DNA of 64,000 bases. Source: Phaeodactylibacter luteus (lineage in GTDB: Bacteria > Bacteroidota > Bacteroidia > Chitinophagales > Saprospiraceae). Below the pieces are notes generated by a model, which did no database searches, was not told the DNA's origin, and was given only the letters and a program-made list of their open reading frames with translations. The stretch lies in assembly GCF_007993045.1 (NCBI RefSeq), contig NZ_VOOR01000006.1, positions 1-64,000 of the forward strand, written 5' to 3'. A program made the translations under genes and the position numbers. Below, piece after piece: positions 10,891 to 19,497 of the stretch (positions are counted from its first letter, which is position 1; each line of letters begins with the position of its first letter).

Positions 10891-10971
10891 GAAGCAGGCT
10901 GGGCAAGCCAAAGAAAAGCCCATCTGGGTTGGCATTTGGGCAAAGGTGGGGCGTAGCCGTACTTTAAGCGC

Positions 10972-11071
10972 GTGTTGGGACTTTTGTAATCGGAAAAGAA
11001 CTAAACTTGGGGTGTCAAGGATTTATGGCTTGAGGCACTAATTTTCGGCTAGAAGGCCAAAATCTCAACAT
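10972..11071. repeat. Dispersed repeat with GTGTTGGG-like ends (family F), short mosaic copy
   Basis: The ends are an imperfect inverted repeat (TGTTGGGACTTTTG against CAAAATCTCAACA). The middle, from about 10999 to 11040, is the reverse complement of the left arm of the nested-hairpin elements at 15336, 28793 and 57538 (AACTTGGGGTGTCAAGGATT and TATGGCTTGAGGCACTA). It therefore looks like a mosaic of two repeat families. The rest of the gap 10446-11178 holds copy 1 of family R and otherwise nothing recognisable. Confidence 0.75.
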
Positions 11072-11178
11072 CTCTAAGCGGGCCGTGCACTTCGGCTATT
11101 AGGGGCAATCTGGGCATATCGCCGCATTTCTTGATGATAGCGTCTATTGATTTTTTACTTTTGAGAAAAAGCCGTTCC

Positions 11179-14136
11179 ATGCCCTATCCTAGCCAGCCAT
11201 CTGCCTGCACCACAGAGCGGGCGGCACAAATCGTATCCACTTATTTCGGGAAGACAGCATCTTTGTGCCACCTTGCAGGAGAGTTTGACGCCACTTTTTC
11301 CCTTAAGGCAGCGGGAGCGCATTTGGGGGTGTTGAAAGTCAGCCAGTCATCGCAAGAGGCCTTAGGCTTTCAGGTGGAGCTGTTGCAATGGCTTAGCCGT
11401 CAGCCCTTGCCGTTCTCTCTTCCTCAGGCAGTGCCTGGCGAAAATGGTGCCTATTTGCAACAACTGAAAGAAGGAGGGGCGGCGTATCTGCTCACCTGGG
11501 TAGAGGGGCTGCCTTATGCTGAGGCGGGCTTAAAGGAGGGCCGGCTATTGCGGAGCCTGGGCCGGAGCAGCGGTCAGCTTGCCAAGGCCTTACAAGGGTT
11601 TGAACACCCTGGAGCGGAGCGGTACCTGAAGTGGGATATGCAGCACGCCACTTGGGTGAAGCCGCATTTGGAAGGAGCCGCGGAGCAACAGCTGTACCAA
11701 TACTTTGAGTCGCATACCCTCCCCTTGTTCCCTCACCTCCGCCAAAGCGTAGCTTACTTGGATGCCAATGAGCACAACATCATGGTGCAGCCTGTTAGGG
11801 ATGAAGTAGGGGTACATTGGAGCGTGTGCGGGTTCATTGATTTTGGGGATGCCGTTAAAACCTTTACTGTCAACGATCTGGCGGTAGCTCTGGCCTATGC
11901 GGTCATGGGGCAGTCAGCCCCGCTGTCTGCTGCACGAGAAGTGGTGAAAGCGTTTCACGAAGCCTTCCCCCTTACGGAAAAAGAAGTGGCGGCTTTGCCT
12001 GGGCTTATGGTTGCCCGCCTGCTCATCAGCCGGGCCGTGGCACGGGAGAACCTGGCCGAGCGCCCGGGGGAGGCTTACCTCCAAGTCAGCCAATCGGGTG
12101 CGGAAGCGGCTATAGCCCACTTGGCCCAACAACCGATGGCGCTTTGGCATTACGCATTCCGGGAAGCATGCGGTTGGGAGCCTTGCCCGCAAGCCCAGCC
12201 TTTCCGCAAATGGCTGGAGGGGGCCAAGCACAACCTTCGCCCGGTCTGCAGCCTGCCGGCCGATTGGGCCGCCCTCGATCTGAGCGTCGGCAGCACCCGC
12301 CTAGGCAATAATGCCAACTTTATGGCGCAGCAGGGGTTTGAGCACATCATTTCCCAAATGTTATCGGATGCGCAAACGGAATTTGGGCTGGGGGGGTACG
12401 GGGAGCCCCGCCCATTTTATACCACCGATGCTTACGAAGTAGAGGGCTTGGATGGCCCCCGCTGGCGGACGGTGCACCTGGGGCTCGACATTTGGGGCCC
12501 TGAGGCTACTCCCGTCTATGCGCCCCTCGATGGTACTGTGCACAGCTATGCCGATAATGCTGCAGACCGTGATTATGGCCCCACTATCATCCTGAGGCAC
12601 GAGCCCATGCCTGGCCTCGTTTTCTTCACCCTTTATGGGCATCTTTCCAGGTCGTCGTTGAAAGGGCTGTACCCGGGCATGGCAGTCCGCGCAGGGCAGC
12701 AGATCGCGACCTTTGGGCCATGGGCGGAAAATGGGGGCTGGCCGCCCCATCTGCATTTCCAGATCATGCTGGACCTTTTGGGCAAATCTGGCGATTTTCC
12801 AGGCGTAGGTTTCCCGGAAGAATGGGGCATCTACCGCAGTATCTGCCCGAGCCCTGAGCCCTTGGCCGGGCTCGAAGAAGGCAGTACGCAGGCCGATACA
12901 GGGCAATGGGCTACACCGGTCATTTTGGAAAAACGCCGTTCTTTCACAGGCCCCAACCTGAGCACCGCTTACCGAGCGCCCCTGCACATAGTCAGGGGCT
13001 TTGGGCACTACCTCTACGATGAGACGGGGCGGCGCTACCTGGATACCGTCAATAATGTACCTCATGTAGGGCATCAGCACCCTGAAGTCGTCGCGGCGGT
13101 ACAGCGGCAGGCCGGCATCTTGAATACCAATACCCGGTATTTGCATACGGGCTTGGTGCGCTATGCAGAAAAGCTGGCCGCCAAGCTTCCGCAGGGGCTG
13201 GAAGTGGCTTACCTCACTACCTCTGGCAGTGAAGCGAACGAGCTGGCCCTTCGCATGGCCCGTACCATCACCGGGCGCCGGGATGTATGGGCCATGGATC
13301 ATGCTTACCATGGCCATACACAAGCATGTATAGACATCAGCGCCTATAAATTCAAAGGCAAGGGAGGGGGCGGGCAGCCACTGAGCACGTTTTTGCTAGC
13401 GGCTTTCAGTGAGGGCGTGGTGCAGGAGCTGAGCCGTTTAAAGCACGTATCTGCCCCCGCTGCTTTTATCAGCGAAAGCATTTTGAGCTGTGGAGGGCAG
13501 CTGGTGCCGCCCCCGGGGTACTTTCAAACGGTTTTTGAGGCGGTCCGGGCTGCAGGGGGGCTTTGCATCATGGATGAAGTACAAACGGGCTTTGGCCGTG
13601 TCGGCGAAGCTTTTTGGGGGTTTGAACTGCAGGGCGTAGTGCCTGATATCGTTGTATTGGGCAAGCCTATCGCCAACGGCTTCCCGATGGGGGCAGTCGT
13701 ATGCACCCGGGAAGTAGCAGAGGCGTTCAACAATGGTATGGAGTTTTTTAGCACTTTTGGCGGCAATCCAGTAGCGTGCGCTGCCGCAGAAGCTGTCCTA
13801 AAGGTAATAGAAGAGGAGGGGCTGCAGGAAAATGCCCGGAAGATAGGGATGGTTTTGCGTAAGCGGCTAGAAGAGATACAACAAAAGGTGCCCTTCATCA
13901 GCGATGTGCGGGGGCATGGGCTGTTCCTTGGGGTGGAGCTGAGCCGGGGCGGGCAGCCGGCCCCGGAGGCTGGGAGCTATGCCATCAATGAAATGAGAAG
14001 GCTGGGCGTACTGATGAGCACAGACGGGCCCGCTCACAACGTCTTGAAAATCAAACCGCCCCTCTCTTTTGACGAGGCAGCGGCAGACCGCCTTTGTACC
14101 TATTTAGAAAAGGTGCTCTGTGCTTATCCGTACTAG
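11179..14136 (+). CDS. APH-type kinase / M23 peptidase / class III aminotransferase fusion
   Basis: A three-domain protein of about 985 residues. The N-terminal third is an aminoglycoside-phosphotransferase/choline-kinase-like domain with a catalytic-loop motif (YLDANEHNIMV, nt about 11755) and a metal-binding IDFGD. The middle is an M23/LytM-like domain with HLGLD (nt about 12475) and HLHFQ (about 12747), so the Zn-binding motifs look intact. The C-terminal 400 residues are a class III PLP aminotransferase with SGSEANE, MDEVQTGFGR and the PLP lysine in LGKPIANG (about 13663). The closest known relatives of the last domain are ethanolamine-phosphate and phosphohydroxylysine phospho-lyases. 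The kinase could make a phosphorylated amine that the PLP domain then cleaves; this is inference. The ATG at 11179 is preferred on alignment expectation; TTG 11131 and ATG 11134 are in-frame alternatives. Confidence 0.9.
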   Translation: MPYPSQPSACTTERAAQIVSTYFGKTASLCHLAGEFDATFSLKAAGAHLGVLKVSQSSQEALGFQVELLQWLSRQPLPFSLPQAVPGENGAYLQQLKEGGAAYLLTWVEGLPYAEAGLKEGRLLRSLGRSSGQLAKALQGFEHPGAERYLKWDMQHATWVKPHLEGAAEQQLYQYFESHTLPLFPHLRQSVAYLDANEHNIMVQPVRDEVGVHWSVCGFIDFGDAVKTFTVNDLAVALAYAVMGQSAPLSAAREVVKAFHEAFPLTEKEVAALPGLMVARLLISRAVARENLAERPGEAYLQVSQSGAEAAIAHLAQQPMALWHYAFREACGWEPCPQAQPFRKWLEGAKHNLRPVCSLPADWAALDLSVGSTRLGNNANFMAQQGFEHIISQMLSDAQTEFGLGGYGEPRPFYTTDAYEVEGLDGPRWRTVHLGLDIWGPEATPVYAPLDGTVHSYADNAADRDYGPTIILRHEPMPGLVFFTLYGHLSRSSLKGLYPGMAVRAGQQIATFGPWAENGGWPPHLHFQIMLDLLGKSGDFPGVGFPEEWGIYRSICPSPEPLAGLEEGSTQADTGQWATPVILEKRRSFTGPNLSTAYRAPLHIVRGFGHYLYDETGRRYLDTVNNVPHVGHQHPEVVAAVQRQAGILNTNTRYLHTGLVRYAEKLAAKLPQGLEVAYLTTSGSEANELALRMARTITGRRDVWAMDHAYHGHTQACIDISAYKFKGKGGGGQPLSTFLLAAFSEGVVQELSRLKHVSAPAAFISESILSCGGQLVPPPGYFQTVFEAVRAAGGLCIMDEVQTGFGRVGEAFWGFELQGVVPDIVVLGKPIANGFPMGAVVCTREVAEAFNNGMEFFSTFGGNPVACAAAEAVLKVIEEEGLQENARKIGMVLRKRLEEIQQKVPFISDVRGHGLFLGVELSRGGQPAPEAGSYAINEMRRLGVLMSTDGPAHNVLKIKPPLSFDEAAADRLCTYLEKVLCAYPY

Positions 14137-14190
14137 AGCATGTAGCGCAACTGCCGAAAACGGCTTGGCTGTTCAGCAGCGTTTAGTGGG

Positions 14191-14952
14191 CTACCATTCC
14201 ATATTAGGGTAGGCGCGCTGAACAAACTGCAGCTCCGCAAGGATGTAGCCTAAGTATTCGGTATGCATGCGGCCATCCTTGCCGCCAGACTGCATATAGC
14301 TGGGCTTGGGGCGGTTGAGGGTAGCCTCTTGCAGCACGGCGTTGAGGCGCTCATCGAAAGCAGTATGTACCTGTTCCAATGCCGGCGCTATTCCAGCTTC
14401 TGCCATCATCAGGTCTACTTCATCTGCGGTGGTCAGCTCGCCGGTATAGATAATGAGCTCGTCTACCGCATCTTGCATTTTCTTATGGCTCTCGGGGGTG
14501 CCGTCTCCGAGCCTGATGACCCACTCAGAACTATAGCGGAGGTGATAAGTGATTTCCTTTAGGGATTTTTCGGCAATGGCTTTGAGGTGCTCGTCCTTGC
14601 TTCGGGCCAAGCCCTGGTACAGCGGGAAGTTGAAAGCATCAAAGAAGAACTGCCGGACGATAGTATGGGCAAAATTTTCATTAGGCTGTTCCACAAGCAG
14701 GAGGTTGCGGAATTGCATCACATCGCGAGTGTAAGCCAACTGATCTTCTGTCCTGCCCTCGCCTTCTATTTGTGCAGCATATTGCAGCAGGCTTCGGGCT
14801 TGCCCTACCTGATCGAGCGCGATATTGGTCATAGCAATATCCTGCTCGAGGACAGGGCCGTGCCCGCACCATTCGGAAAGGCGGTGCCCAAGGATGAGCG
14901 CGTTGTCCCCTAAGCGGAGCAGGTATTCAAATGTGGCTTCTTTGGTAGTCAT
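14191..14952 (-). CDS. paaC: Phenylacetyl-CoA epoxidase subunit PaaC
   Basis: 253 residues, the normal length for PaaC, the structural ferritin-like subunit that pairs with PaaA in the 1,2-phenylacetyl-CoA epoxidase of aerobic phenylacetate degradation. Typical features are the LRLGDNALILGHRLSEWCG start, the DIALDQVGQAR-like helix (TNIALDQVGQARSLL), and the segment YHLRYSSEWVIRLGDGTPES near the middle. It is the last gene of a minus-strand run paaA-paaB-paaC, 66 nt after paaB with a GC-rich hairpin between. No paaD (the DUF59 assembly factor) follows and paaE is at 48985, so the cluster is split. Confidence 0.95.
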   Translation of the reverse strand: MTTKEATFEYLLRLGDNALILGHRLSEWCGHGPVLEQDIAMTNIALDQVGQARSLLQYAAQIEGEGRTEDQLAYTRDVMQFRNLLLVEQPNENFAHTIVRQFFFDAFNFPLYQGLARSKDEHLKAIAEKSLKEITYHLRYSSEWVIRLGDGTPESHKKMQDAVDELIIYTGELTTADEVDLMMAEAGIAPALEQVHTAFDERLNAVLQEATLNRPKPSYMQSGGKDGRMHTEYLGYILAELQFVQRAYPNMEW

Positions 14953-14981
14953 GGCGGTTGGTTGGTATGAAGGGCTGAGGA

Positions 14982-15009
14982 AACCGGGCAGGCCTTGGCC
15001 TGCCCGGTT
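14982..15009 (-). promoter_or_regulatory. Strong hairpin between paaB and paaC
   Basis: A near-perfect palindrome (AACCGGGCAGGCC, a TT centre, then GGCCTGCCCGGTT) fills most of the 66-nt space between paaB and paaC. On the minus strand it has no long T tract after it. It could be a partial terminator lowering paaC expression, an mRNA-processing or stability element, or a short repeat. Confidence 0.65.
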
Positions 15010-15018
15010 GTGGTTTTC

Positions 15019-15309
15019 CTACATGTGCTTGATGTCGTCAGGCACATCATAAAAAGTTGGGTGGCGGTACACCTTGTCGTCTGCCGGATCGAACAACGAT
15101 TCGCTTTGGTTAGGGCTTGAGGCAGTGATGTGCCCGGATTCCACCACCCATATACTCACGCCTTCGTTGCGGCGGGTGTATACATCTCGGGCATTCTCTA
15201 TGGCCATTTCTGCGTCAGCAGCATGTAGGCTGCCCACATGCTTATGGCTCAGGCCATTTTTGCTGCGGATAAAGACTTCCCAGAGGGGCCAGTTTTTTTT
15301 AGTACTCAT
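15019..15309 (-). CDS. paaB: Phenylacetyl-CoA epoxidase subunit PaaB
   Basis: 96 residues, the usual PaaB size, with the family start WPLWEVFIRSKNGLSHKHVGS, the AxDAEMAIENARDVYTRR helix and the SIWVVES strand. PaaB is the small bridging subunit that assembles PaaAC dimers in the multicomponent monooxygenase. It lies between paaA, 378 nt upstream across two repeat elements, and paaC on the minus strand. ATG at 15307-15309 gives the expected N-terminus MSTKKNWP. Confidence 0.95.
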   Translation of the reverse strand: MSTKKNWPLWEVFIRSKNGLSHKHVGSLHAADAEMAIENARDVYTRRNEGVSIWVVESGHITASSPNQSESLFDPADDKVYRHPTFYDVPDDIKHM

Positions 15310-15335
15310 GGTTGATCAAAGATTGAGCTTGGGCC

Positions 15336-15503
15336 TAGTGCCTCAAGCCATAAATCCTTGACACCCCAAGTTTCGTTATTTTCCGTCTACTCTTCGTTAA
15401 AGAACCGCTCCTTTAGCTCGGGCTAAAGTCGCGAACCTTCGCCTTGATTAGCCGGAAAATAACTTCAACTTAAGTATCAGAGATTTATGACTTAAGGCAC
15501 TAG
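15336..15503 (+). repeat. Nested-hairpin dispersed element (family H), copy A, between paaA and paaB
   Basis: A 168-bp non-coding element. The outer inverted repeat pairs TAGTGCCTcAAGCCATAAATC with the distal GATTTATGaCTTAAGGCACTA. A perfect inner stem pairs GTTATTTTCCG with CGGAAAATAAC, and an apical hairpin pairs CTTTAGC with GCTAAAG across TCGG. CTAG sits at both ends. Nearly the same sequence recurs at 28793-28938 and 57538-57706. It interrupts the paaA-paaB spacing. Confidence 0.9.
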
Positions 15504-15668
15504 TGGTTTGTCAAGGCTAAAACTAGGGGTTACCTGCGGCGGCTTTTGAGGCTACTCTTCGTTGGACAACCCCTTACGTAGCGCTGCTGTGCGCGGGAAC
15601 ATCCGCCTTGATTAGCCTCAAAATTCGCTCCCACTCAACCCATAAATTAACACTTGACAGACCACTAG
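15501..15668 (+). repeat. Diverged nested-hairpin element abutting copy A
   Basis: A second 168-bp element shares the TAG at 15501-15503 with copy A. The outer ends CTAGTGGTTTGTCAAG and CTTGACAGACCACTAG pair at 15 of 16 positions. The inner stem TTTTGAGGCTA pairs with TAGCCTCAAAA. The blocks CTACTCTTCGTT and CGCCTTGATTAGCC match copy A, while the stems have different sequences but are still paired. Together with copy A it fills the whole paaA-paaB gap of 378 nt. Confidence 0.85.
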
Positions 15669-15687
15669 CCCCAGGCTGAGTGTTTGC

Positions 15688-16659
15688 TTAAGCAACCTGC
15701 GTTTTTGCGGCAGCAGCTTCTTTGCGCTTTCTGCGCTTTTCGGCATAAGCCAAGGCTGCATCCCTTACCCAAGCCCCTTCTTCATGGGCTTTGCGGCGAG
15801 CTTTCAGCCGCTGCCGGTTGCAAGGCCCTTCGCCCTTGACTACCTGCCAGAATTCGTCCCAGTTGATTTCCCCGAACTCATAATGGCCGGTCTCTTCATT
15901 GAGGCGCAGGCTGGGGTCGGGTACGGTGAGGCCCAAAAATTCGGCTTGGGGCACGGTGATGTCCACAAAGCGCTGCCTGAGCTCATCGTTGGTGAAGCGC
16001 TTGATTTTCCAAGCCATAGACTGTGCGGTGTGCTTGGAGTCGGCATCATTGGGCCCGAACATCATCAGGGATGGCCACCACCAGCGGTTGAGCGCATCTT
16101 GCGCCATTTGCTTTTGGGTAGCTGTGCCGCGTGCCAGGGTGAGCATGATCTCGTACCCTTGCCGCTGATGGAAGCTCTCCTCCTTACATACCCGCACCAT
16201 AGCACGTGCGTAAGGGCCGTAAGAGCACCGGCAGAGCGGCACTTGGTTCATGATGGCAGCGCCGTCTACCAGCCAGCCTATTGCGCCTATGTCTGCCCAT
16301 GTCAGGGTGGGGTAGTTGAAAATGCTGCTGTATTTGGCTTTCCCGGTAATCAGTTCTTCGAGCAGTTCGTCGCGCTCAGCGCCTAAGGTCTCGGCAGCGC
16401 TGTAGAGGTAGAGCCCGTGCCCGGCTTCATCCTGCACTTTAGCGAGCAGGGCGACTTTACGGCGTAGCGAAGGTGCACGGGTAATCCAATTGCCCTCCGG
16501 CAGCATGCCTACAATCTCAGAATGGGCGTGCTGGGAAATTTGCCGGATGAGGGTTTTGCGGTAAGCCTCCGGCATCCAGTCTTTAGGCTCGATGCGCTCC
16601 TCCGCGTCAATGCGGGCTTGGAATTGGTCTTCAATGGTGTGGTTAGTTGGCTGGTCCAT
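15688..16659 (-). CDS. paaA: Phenylacetyl-CoA epoxidase catalytic subunit PaaA
   Basis: 323 residues from ATG 16657-16659 ([16 protein letters not shown]). An in-frame ATG further upstream at 16779 would place the predicted promoter and operator inside the gene. PaaA carries the diiron centre that epoxidises the ring of phenylacetyl-CoA using O2 and electrons from PaaE. Ligand-type motifs are visible: [17 protein letters not shown] and [13 protein letters not shown], in ferritin-like helices. The C-terminus is rich in Lys, Arg and Ala. It is the first gene of the split paa cluster, with a TATATTTG -7 box and an 18-nt palindrome upstream that is shared with paaE. Confidence 0.96.
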   Translation of the reverse strand: MDQPTNHTIEDQFQARIDAEERIEPKDWMPEAYRKTLIRQISQHAHSEIVGMLPEGNWITRAPSLRRKVALLAKVQDEAGHGLYLYSAAETLGAERDELLEELITGKAKYSSIFNYPTLTWADIGAIGWLVDGAAIMNQVPLCRCSYGPYARAMVRVCKEESFHQRQGYEIMLTLARGTATQKQMAQDALNRWWWPSLMMFGPNDADSKHTAQSMAWKIKRFTNDELRQRFVDITVPQAEFLGLTVPDPSLRLNEETGHYEFGEINWDEFWQVVKGEGPCNRQRLKARRKAHEEGAWVRDAALAYAEKRRKRKEAAAAKTQVA

Positions 16660-16708
16660 GTCGTCAGCAGGTAGTTGAGTCAGAGACGGCAATATAGCCT
16701 TGCAAGCA

Positions 16709-16716
16709 CAAATATA
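16709..16716 (-). promoter_or_regulatory. -7 box of the paaA promoter (TATATTTG on minus strand)
   Basis: Read on the minus strand this is TATATTTG, an exact match to the Bacteroidetes -7 consensus TAnnTTTG, 50 nt upstream of the paaA start. About 20 nt further upstream lies GTTCG in place of the TTTG -33 box, inside the palindrome at 16735-16752. Confidence 0.7.
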
Positions 16717-16734
16717 AATGCCTACAGGGATAAA

Positions 16735-16752
16735 AACGAACATTTGTTCGTT
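16735..16752. promoter_or_regulatory. Predicted TetR (PaaR-like) operator upstream of paaA
   Basis: The 18-mer AACGAACATTTGTTCGTT is a perfect 8+8 inverted repeat with a TT centre. It overlaps the -33 region of the paaA promoter. Fifteen of 18 bases match AACGAACGTTCATTCGTT at 48942-48959, upstream of paaE and a tetR gene. Repression by that TetR is inferred. The site also lies upstream of the divergent TonB-dependent receptor gene at 16902. Confidence 0.8.
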
Positions 16753-16901
16753 TTTGTTCACTGCCCAACCATTGGCCACAAAATGCAGCAGCCTGCCCCT
16801 GAATAGGGCGCTTGGCTAAACCTTTTCTGCATCTTTGCTTTTGGTTAACCTGGGATATCTCGCCCCAAGCCATTTTTCTATACCAGAAGACAAAGGATGA
16901 T

Positions 16902-19382
16902 ATGAAAAAACGAATGATCACGCTGCTCTTCAGCCTTACAGCCATCGCACTTTGGGCCCAGCCCCCGGGCGTCCGCGGGCGGGGCGCAGCTCAAGGCCCT
17001 TCGATCAAAGGCAAAATCACGGGCACGGTTATCGATTCGGTGGCTCAGGCTCCAGTAGAGTTTGCCACCCTGGTCCTCAAGTCCGCAGCCGATGGCAAAC
17101 AAGTGAACGGCGGCATTACAGATGATAAAGGCGAGTTTAAGCTGCAGGATGTGCCCAATGGCACTTATGAGATTCATTTGTCTTTTATAGGCTATACCGC
17201 TAAGGTGGTCAAAGGGGTGGTGCTGACCCCCGAAAAGCCGGACCGGGACGTTGGGGTGATATACTTACAGCCAGACAACATCACCCTAAGTGAGGTGGAA
17301 GTTACGAGCGAGCGGGCTTTGGTGGAGAACAAAATTGACAAAATCGTTTTCAACGCTGACCAAGATTTAACGACCATAGGGGGCGATGCCTCGGATGTTT
17401 TGCGCAAAGCGCCCCTGCTGTCGGTGGATATCGATGGCAACGTCTCTCTGCGGGGCTCTCAGAATGTACAGATCTTGGTCAATGGCAGGCCTTCTTCTCT
17501 GTTTGCACAAAACCCAGGGGAAGCGCTGAAGTCCATCCCGGCCGATCAGATCAAAAGCGTAGAAGTGATCACTACGCCTTCTGCCCGGTACGATGGGGAA
17601 GGCACTGCGGGCATCATCAACATCATCACCAAGAAAAAATCGGTCCAGGGTTTTACGGGGTCGGTGTTCACCAGCATTGGCACCCGGATCAACCGGGGCA
17701 GTGCAAGCCTGAGCGTATCGAGCGGGCGCTTTGGGCTCAATGCTACCGCAAGCGGCTGGGGCTCCTGGCCTAGGGACGGCTATTCGGAGTTTCTCCGGGA
17801 GGATTTTTCCGGGGATACCGTGCGCACCCTGGTCCAGAATGGCGACTCTGAAAGCCAGACTTTCGGCCCGCGGGGCTCGGTCGGGGCTTTTTACGACATC
17901 AACGCTTACAACAGCCTCAATACCTCCCTGACTTTCGGGGGCTTCGGCAGCATCAACGAGAGCGTGACCAATGCAGCCTTTACTGCCCCGATGGCAGGCA
18001 TCGATCAGGCCTATAGCCGCCTAAACAGCGGGGAGAGCCTGCGGGCCAGTTTTGACTGGAACACGGACTACCGCAAGACGTTCAAAACCGAAGGGCAGGA
18101 GCTGATTTTTGCTTTCCAGTGGAGCGGCGCTCAGGGCAATCAGGACAACTTGGTACAGCAGGTTGGCAACAACGAATCCCTTGCTGTAGACGAGCGCAAT
18201 GCGAACGACAGCTACAACAATGAGTACACCTTGCAGGCAGACTATGTGCACCCTTTCAATGACCGGGTAAAGATGGAAACCGGCCTGAAAGGCGTACTGC
18301 GCCGTATCGATAGCGATTCGCGTTATGAGGTGTACAATGCTAATGACGATGCCTACTTGCGCGATGCGAGCCGGTCCAATATTTTCCTCTACGATCAGGA
18401 TGTGTACGCAGGCTATCTTTCATTCAACGTCAAGCTCGGGGAAAAGTATGGGCTCGTTGCAGGGGCAAGGTACGAGTACACCGACATCCGGGGCGATTTT
18501 GAGGACGAGGCGGCTGATGCCTTCACCAACGACTATGCGAATATCCTGCCTAGTATCATCCTCAGCCGGAAGCTCAAGAACTTTTCTACGGTCAAGGCCA
18601 GCTATGCGCGCCGCATTCAGCGCCCGAGCTTGTTTTTTGTCAATCCATTTGTCAACCTCAATGACCCCTTCAGCGTCACCACCGGCAACCCTTTGCTTTC
18701 TCCCGAGCTGACCGATCAGTATGAGGTCAACTACAGCACATTTGTAAAAGGGCTGTCTTTTAATGCTTCCGTCTTCTACCGAAAAACTGCGGATGTGATA
18801 CAGCAGTTCCAGCAGGAGGTAGATGCAGAAGGTGTGTCGCGGACGACCTACCTCAACGTGGGCGAAAATCAGTCTATTGGTTTCAACCTCTTCACCTCTG
18901 CTACCATTGCCAAGCGGCTCACCCTCAGAGGAGGCGTGAACGTGTTCACTTTCGATACGGAAAGCGTCATCAACGGGCAGCGACTGAGCAATGAGGCAGT
19001 CCTGTTCAATGGCAACATCAATGGGTCGTTCGACTTTGGGAAGGGCTATAAAATGGAGGCATTCGGTTTTTACCGGGCACCCCGGCAGACCGTGCAGGGC
19101 AAGATTGCTTCCTTTTCCCTTTTCAGCATGAGCTTCCAGAAGGAGTTCAGCAAGCGGTTCAGCCTGGGCATCAATATGACAGAGCCTTTTATCAAGTTCA
19201 AGGAGTTCCCCAATGAGATCAGCGGGCCAGACTTTTACCAGCGCAGCACAAGCGCCGTGCTTTTCCGCTCGTTTGGGCTCAATATCAATTACCGTTTTGG
19301 CAAGCTTGATTTCCGGCAGCAGCGCCGGGGCAGCAAAATCCGGAATGACGATTTGAAAGACGGGGGCGGGGCAGAGTTTTAA
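16902..19382 (+). CDS. TonB-dependent outer membrane receptor
   Basis: 826 residues from ATG 16902 (MKKRMITLLFSLTAIALWAQ, a signal peptide); an in-frame ATG at 16812 lacks a signal. Domains: signal 1-20; a carboxypeptidase-regulatory-like beta sandwich at about 35-125 (GKITGTVIDSVAQAPVEFAT); a plug at about 130-235 (VEVTSERALVENKIDKIVFN, SVEVITTPSARYDGEGTAGIINI); then a 14-16 strand outer membrane barrel of the type named outer membrane beta-barrel family in Bacteroidota. It moves an unknown substrate across the outer membrane with TonB energy. No SusD partner is next to it, so it is probably not a polysaccharide-utilisation transporter. It is divergent from paaA, so uptake of an aromatic compound is possible but unproven. 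Confidence 0.92.
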   Translation: MKKRMITLLFSLTAIALWAQPPGVRGRGAAQGPSIKGKITGTVIDSVAQAPVEFATLVLKSAADGKQVNGGITDDKGEFKLQDVPNGTYEIHLSFIGYTAKVVKGVVLTPEKPDRDVGVIYLQPDNITLSEVEVTSERALVENKIDKIVFNADQDLTTIGGDASDVLRKAPLLSVDIDGNVSLRGSQNVQILVNGRPSSLFAQNPGEALKSIPADQIKSVEVITTPSARYDGEGTAGIINIITKKKSVQGFTGSVFTSIGTRINRGSASLSVSSGRFGLNATASGWGSWPRDGYSEFLREDFSGDTVRTLVQNGDSESQTFGPRGSVGAFYDINAYNSLNTSLTFGGFGSINESVTNAAFTAPMAGIDQAYSRLNSGESLRASFDWNTDYRKTFKTEGQELIFAFQWSGAQGNQDNLVQQVGNNESLAVDERNANDSYNNEYTLQADYVHPFNDRVKMETGLKGVLRRIDSDSRYEVYNANDDAYLRDASRSNIFLYDQDVYAGYLSFNVKLGEKYGLVAGARYEYTDIRGDFEDEAADAFTNDYANILPSIILSRKLKNFSTVKASYARRIQRPSLFFVNPFVNLNDPFSVTTGNPLLSPELTDQYEVNYSTFVKGLSFNASVFYRKTADVIQQFQQEVDAEGVSRTTYLNVGENQSIGFNLFTSATIAKRLTLRGGVNVFTFDTESVINGQRLSNEAVLFNGNINGSFDFGKGYKMEAFGFYRAPRQTVQGKIASFSLFSMSFQKEFSKRFSLGINMTEPFIKFKEFPNEISGPDFYQRSTSAVLFRSFGLNINYRFGKLDFRQQRRGSKIRNDDLKDGGGAEF

Positions 19383-19404
19383 GCTTGGCTTTCGCCAAAA
19401 AAGC

Positions 19405-19447
19405 AGTAGCGCCAATGCAGATCCTAATCTGCATTGGCGCTGCTTTT
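19405..19447. terminator. Bidirectional terminator between the TonB receptor and gamma-CA genes
   Basis: GCGCCAATGCAGAT (19409-19422), loop CCTA, then ATCTGCATTGGCGC (19427-19440). The stem extends to about 18 bp and has AAAA before and TTTT after it. It separates the convergent genes ending at 19382 and 19498. Confidence 0.92.
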
Positions 19448-19497
19448 AGCGCCCGCCATGCGGGCAAAGTAGCCAAAGGTGCTGGCCCCAGCAGTGT

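Noticed and set aside
12361-13323. 320-codon minus-strand frame opposite the kinase-aminotransferase gene
   Set aside because: It is the shadow of a gene with strong domain evidence on the plus strand and has no recognisable domain.
15310-15687. Possibility of a transposase gene between paaA and paaB
   Set aside because: No frame of useful length crosses the elements; they are non-coding with only terminal and internal inverted repeats.
16812-16901. N-terminal extension of the TonB receptor from ATG 16812
   Set aside because: The downstream ATG 16902 gives a proper signal peptide; the extension lacks one and has no support.
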